Assembly: GCF_001945395.1 (NCBI RefSeq)
Contig: NZ_MSXV01000050.1
Coordinates: 1-64,000 of the forward strand
From: Pseudomonas sp. PA15(2017)
GTDB lineage: Bacteria > Pseudomonadota > Gammaproteobacteria > Pseudomonadales > Pseudomonadaceae
Direction: 5' to 3'
Length of the DNA: 64,000 bases
Shown: positions 61,749 through 64,000 of the stretch, piece after piece
Layout: the number at the start of each line of letters is the position of its first letter
Position numbering within the stretch: the stretch's first letter is position 1
Notes under the pieces: model-generated
Database searches by the model: none
What the model was told of the DNA's origin: nothing
What the model saw: the letters and a program-made list of their open reading frames with translations, nothing else
Position numbers and translations under genes: made by a program

Positions 61749-61985
61749 ACGATCGTATTAGCCGAAAGTACTTTTCTAGAGCAGCTCTGCTGCGTCTCTT
61801 TGTGACTGGTCGGCCACTGAGCAGCAATGCCCCGATATCGACGCAGAATCGCTCATCAGCGCTTTCAGCAAGCTGTCGACACGCCTCACGCGCAATAAAA
61901 AGCCTCGATCAAAATGCCAGCATGGCGGCAGCGGCGGCGATATTAAGTGGCTGACGGAGGGCGGCGGTAGCTTTTCATCCCCCGA

Positions 61986-62005
61986 GGTAACAAAAATTTG
62001 TTACC
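61986..62005. promoter_or_regulatory. Palindrome GGTAACAAA-AA-TTTGTTACC
   Basis: Perfect 9-base arms with a two-base centre, 120 bases after the pepN stop. A third GGTAACAA copy lies at 62018-62025, and CCCCCG/CGGGGG flank the palindrome. It looks like an operator for a dimeric repressor, though an RNA hairpin after pepN is the alternative. Confidence 0.45.
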
Positions 62006-62124
62006 ACCAAAGCGGGGGTAACAAGATCGGGGATCGAAGCACGGTTGAAGGCGCCCAGAACGGGCGCCGGTAGGAGGCAGCAAATGCTGTTGGCCGCAAC
62101 GGCGAGCGCCGCTCCGGGCATGGC

Positions 62125-64000
62125 TCAGGCCAGGCTCTTGCTGACCACCTCGTAGACGTCGGATGACAGCTTGCCGGAGGCGAGAATGCGCTCCAGCTCG
62201 GCCTTCATCAGCGCCTGACGCTCGGCGCCGTACTTGCGCCAGCGGGTCAGCGGCGCCAGCAGACGCGAGGCGATCTGCGGGTTCAGGGCATTGAGCACGA
62301 TCACCTGGTCGGCCAGGAAGCGGTAGCCGCTGCCGTCGATGGCATGGAAATTCACCAGGTTCTGCCCGGCGAATGCGCCGATCAATGCGCGCACCTTGTT
62401 GGGGTTCTTCAGGGTGAAGGCCGGGTGCTCCATCAGCGCCTGCACACGAGCGAGGCCGCCCGGCAAGGTGCTGGCGGCCTGCACGCTGAACCATTGATCC
62501 ATGACCAGGGCGTTGTCCTTGAATTGCTCGGCAAAGGCGTCGAGGGCCTTGCCGCGCTCGGCCTCGAATGGCGAATTGACCAGCACCGCCAGGGCCGTCA
62601 GGCGCTCGGTCATGTTGTCGCTGGTCTCGAACTGGTCGAGCGCCGCGGCCAACACTTCAGGCTTGTCACCGAGCATCAGGTAGGACAGTGCGATGTTCTG
62701 CAGCGCGCGGCGGGCGAAGTGCTCAGCCTCGGCAACATAAGGCGTGGCACGCGATACCGCGCGGTTGGCCTGGTAGCGCTGCCACAGCGGTTCGAACAGC
62801 GCATCGGCCAGTTGCTGGCGGGCGAATTCGCGGGCGCCGTGAATGGCATCGACATCGGCGATGTCGCTGATTTCGGTGAGGTAGGCCTCGCCCGGCAGCG
62901 ACAGCATTTCGGCGACCATGGCCTGATCCAGCGTGTCGTCCTGCAGCAAGGTGCGCAGTGCACTGACCAGGCGCTGATCGAGCACCAGCGCTTCGCCGCG
63001 CTGGTATTGGCCGATCAGTTCCTGAAGCACCTGCACGCTGAGCTGCTGGCCGGCTTCCCAGCGGTTGAAGCCGTCGCTGTCGTGCTGCATCAGGAACATC
63101 AGCTGGTCGCGGTCGTAGGCGAAACTGAGCTTCACCGGCGCGCTGAAGCCGCGCAGCAGCGACGGCAGCGGCTTCTCGGCAACGTCGACGAAGGTGAACG
63201 ACTGCTGCGCCTCGGTCACCGACAGCACGCGGTTGCCTCCCACCGCGGCGGCTTCGCCCTGCAGGCGCAATGGCAGGTCGTTGCCCTGCCCGTCCAGCAG
63301 GCCCAGCTCCACCGGGATTACCAACGGCAGCTTGCTGCTCTCGCTCTGCCCCGGCGTGGCCGGGCAGCTCTGGGTGAAGGTCAGGGTGTAGGTTTTCGCC
63401 GCGGCGTCGTAGCGGTCGGCGACCGCCAGGCGCGGCGTGCCGGCCTGGGTGTACCAGCGCTTGAACTGGGTCAGGTCGACGCCGCTGGCATCTTCCATGG
63501 CCTTGACGAAATCGTCGCAGGTCACGGCCTGGCCATCGTGGCGCTCGAAGTACAGGTCCGAGCCCTTACGGAACGCTTCGGCGCCCAGCAGGGTGTGGAT
63601 CATGCGCAGCACTTCCGCGCCCTTCTCGTAGATGGTCAGGGTGTAGAAGTTGGAGATTTCCATGTACGCGTCCGGGCGTACCGGGTGGGCCATGGGGCCG
63701 GCGTCTTCGGCGAACTGGTGGGTGCGCAGGTAGGCGACGTCCTGGATACGCTTGACCGTCGGCGAGTTCATGTCCGCCGAGAAGGCCGCGTCACGGAATA
63801 CCGTGAAACCCTCCTTGAGCGACAGCTGGAACCAGTCGCGGCAGGTCACGCGGTTGCCCGACCAGTTGTGGAAGTATTCGTGGGCGACGATCGCCTCGAC
63901 GCGCTGGTGTGCGGCATCGGTGGCGGTCTCGGCGCGGGCCAGCACGGCGCTGGAGTTGAAGATGTTGAGGCCCTTGTTCTCCATGGCGCCCATGTTGAAG
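62125..64000 (-). CDS. pepN: Aminopeptidase N, C-terminal part (cut by window end)
   Basis: M1-family zinc aminopeptidase. The window holds the last 624 codons or so of a protein that is usually near 885 residues, and its start lies beyond base 64000. At the right edge the substrate-binding GAMEN motif is visible (FNMGAMENKGLN). The zinc site follows in VAHEYFHNWSGNRVT, with the second Glu in LKEGFTVFRD. The C-terminal helical domain is complete to LSSDVYEVVSKSLA. It digests peptides in the cytoplasm. Confidence 0.95.
   Translation of the reverse strand, partial: FNMGAMENKGLNIFNSSAVLARAETATDAAHQRVEAIVAHEYFHNWSGNRVTCRDWFQLSLKEGFTVFRDAAFSADMNSPTVKRIQDVAYLRTHQFAEDAGPMAHPVRPDAYMEISNFYTLTIYEKGAEVLRMIHTLLGAEAFRKGSDLYFERHDGQAVTCDDFVKAMEDASGVDLTQFKRWYTQAGTPRLAVADRYDAAAKTYTLTFTQSCPATPGQSESSKLPLVIPVELGLLDGQGNDLPLRLQGEAAAVGGNRVLSVTEAQQSFTFVDVAEKPLPSLLRGFSAPVKLSFAYDRDQLMFLMQHDSDGFNRWEAGQQLSVQVLQELIGQYQRGEALVLDQRLVSALRTLLQDDTLDQAMVAEMLSLPGEAYLTEISDIADVDAIHGAREFARQQLADALFEPLWQRYQANRAVSRATPYVAEAEHFARRALQNIALSYLMLGDKPEVLAAALDQFETSDNMTERLTALAVLVNSPFEAERGKALDAFAEQFKDNALVMDQWFSVQAASTLPGGLARVQALMEHPAFTLKNPNKVRALIGAFAGQNLVNFHAIDGSGYRFLADQVIVLNALNPQIASRLLAPLTRWRKYGAERQALMKAELERILASGKLSSDVYEVVSKSLA

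Larger units (their letters stand above)
61603..62124. other. Intergenic interval between pepN and the DUF1302 gene
   Basis: 522 bases, minus-strand genes on both sides. It must hold the promoter of the envelope operon and the end of pepN. I see an inverted repeat at 61696-61748, a palindrome at 61986-62005 and a hairpin GGCGCCC/GGGCGCC at 62050-62068, probably the pepN transcript end. A 77-codon plus-strand frame (61721-61954) has no coding character. Confidence 0.55.

Noticed and set aside
61721..61954. 77-codon plus-strand frame in the pepN-DUF1302 interval
   Set aside because: No ribosome binding site, no family features and it overlaps the inverted repeat at 61696-61748.

Overview
The window is a high-GC gammaproteobacterial chromosome segment that reads as Pseudomonas sensu lato. 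Support comes from a cobalamin operon behind a B12 riboswitch, a MarR/MFS/glutathione-peroxidase-like cluster next to it (an order I recall from P. aeruginosa), a 1622-residue NAD-glutamate dehydrogenase, rmf beside rlmKL and pyrD, and REP-type palindromic repeats. The species cannot be fixed by eye.

Layout. 1-2.5 kb (minus): MarR regulator, MFS transporter, a 40-residue membrane peptide and a periplasmic peroxidase in one apparent operon. 2.8-12.0 kb (minus): ten cobalamin genes (cobO-cobB-bluB-cbiB-cobD-cobQ-cobU-cobT-cobC-cobS), mostly joined by 4-base stop/start overlaps, behind a promoter and cobalamin riboswitch. They cover a,c-diamide formation, adenosylation, amidation, the aminopropanol arm and nucleotide-loop assembly. 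12-22.4 kb: two NlpC/P60 lipoproteins, a sirtuin coupled to a divergent DNA-glycosylase-like gene, ttcA, a J-domain protein, a SprT-like protein, CheV, a small glutaredoxin-like protein, a DUF5610 protein, an Amt transporter and an ElaB/YqjD-YqjE-type membrane trio. 22.4-35 kb: an EAL protein, dGTPase, a FUSC-like membrane protein, YggL, PBP4-type DacB, rlmKL, rmf, pyrD and three less characterised genes. 35-40 kb: gdhB. 40-49 kb: a chemoreceptor, then the six-gene MoxR/DUF58/Bat operon. 49-51 kb: an AraC regulator and a LysE exporter separated by several repeat families.

The accessory region is 51.3-54.6 kb. It is clearly AT-richer than its flanks and holds two genes without recognised homologues, both on the minus strand. 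Each is followed almost at once by an integron attC-like recombination site, and a third attC-like site lies just upstream of the first gene. No integrase is present. I read this as a cluster of attC sites lacking integrase (CALIN). One cassette gene carries a HEPN-type RNase motif (R127-x4-H132) and an apparent one-base frameshift in a G run. The other ends in a coiled coil plus two hydrophobic segments. This is the best candidate for an undescribed, possibly defensive, system.

54.6-61.6 kb (minus) is an envelope operon: a DUF1302 barrel, a DUF1329 protein, a Ycf48-like protein and an MMPL/RND pump. The upstream interval has two unexplained inverted repeats. The window ends inside pepN. No tRNA, rRNA, CRISPR array, insertion sequence or prophage was seen.
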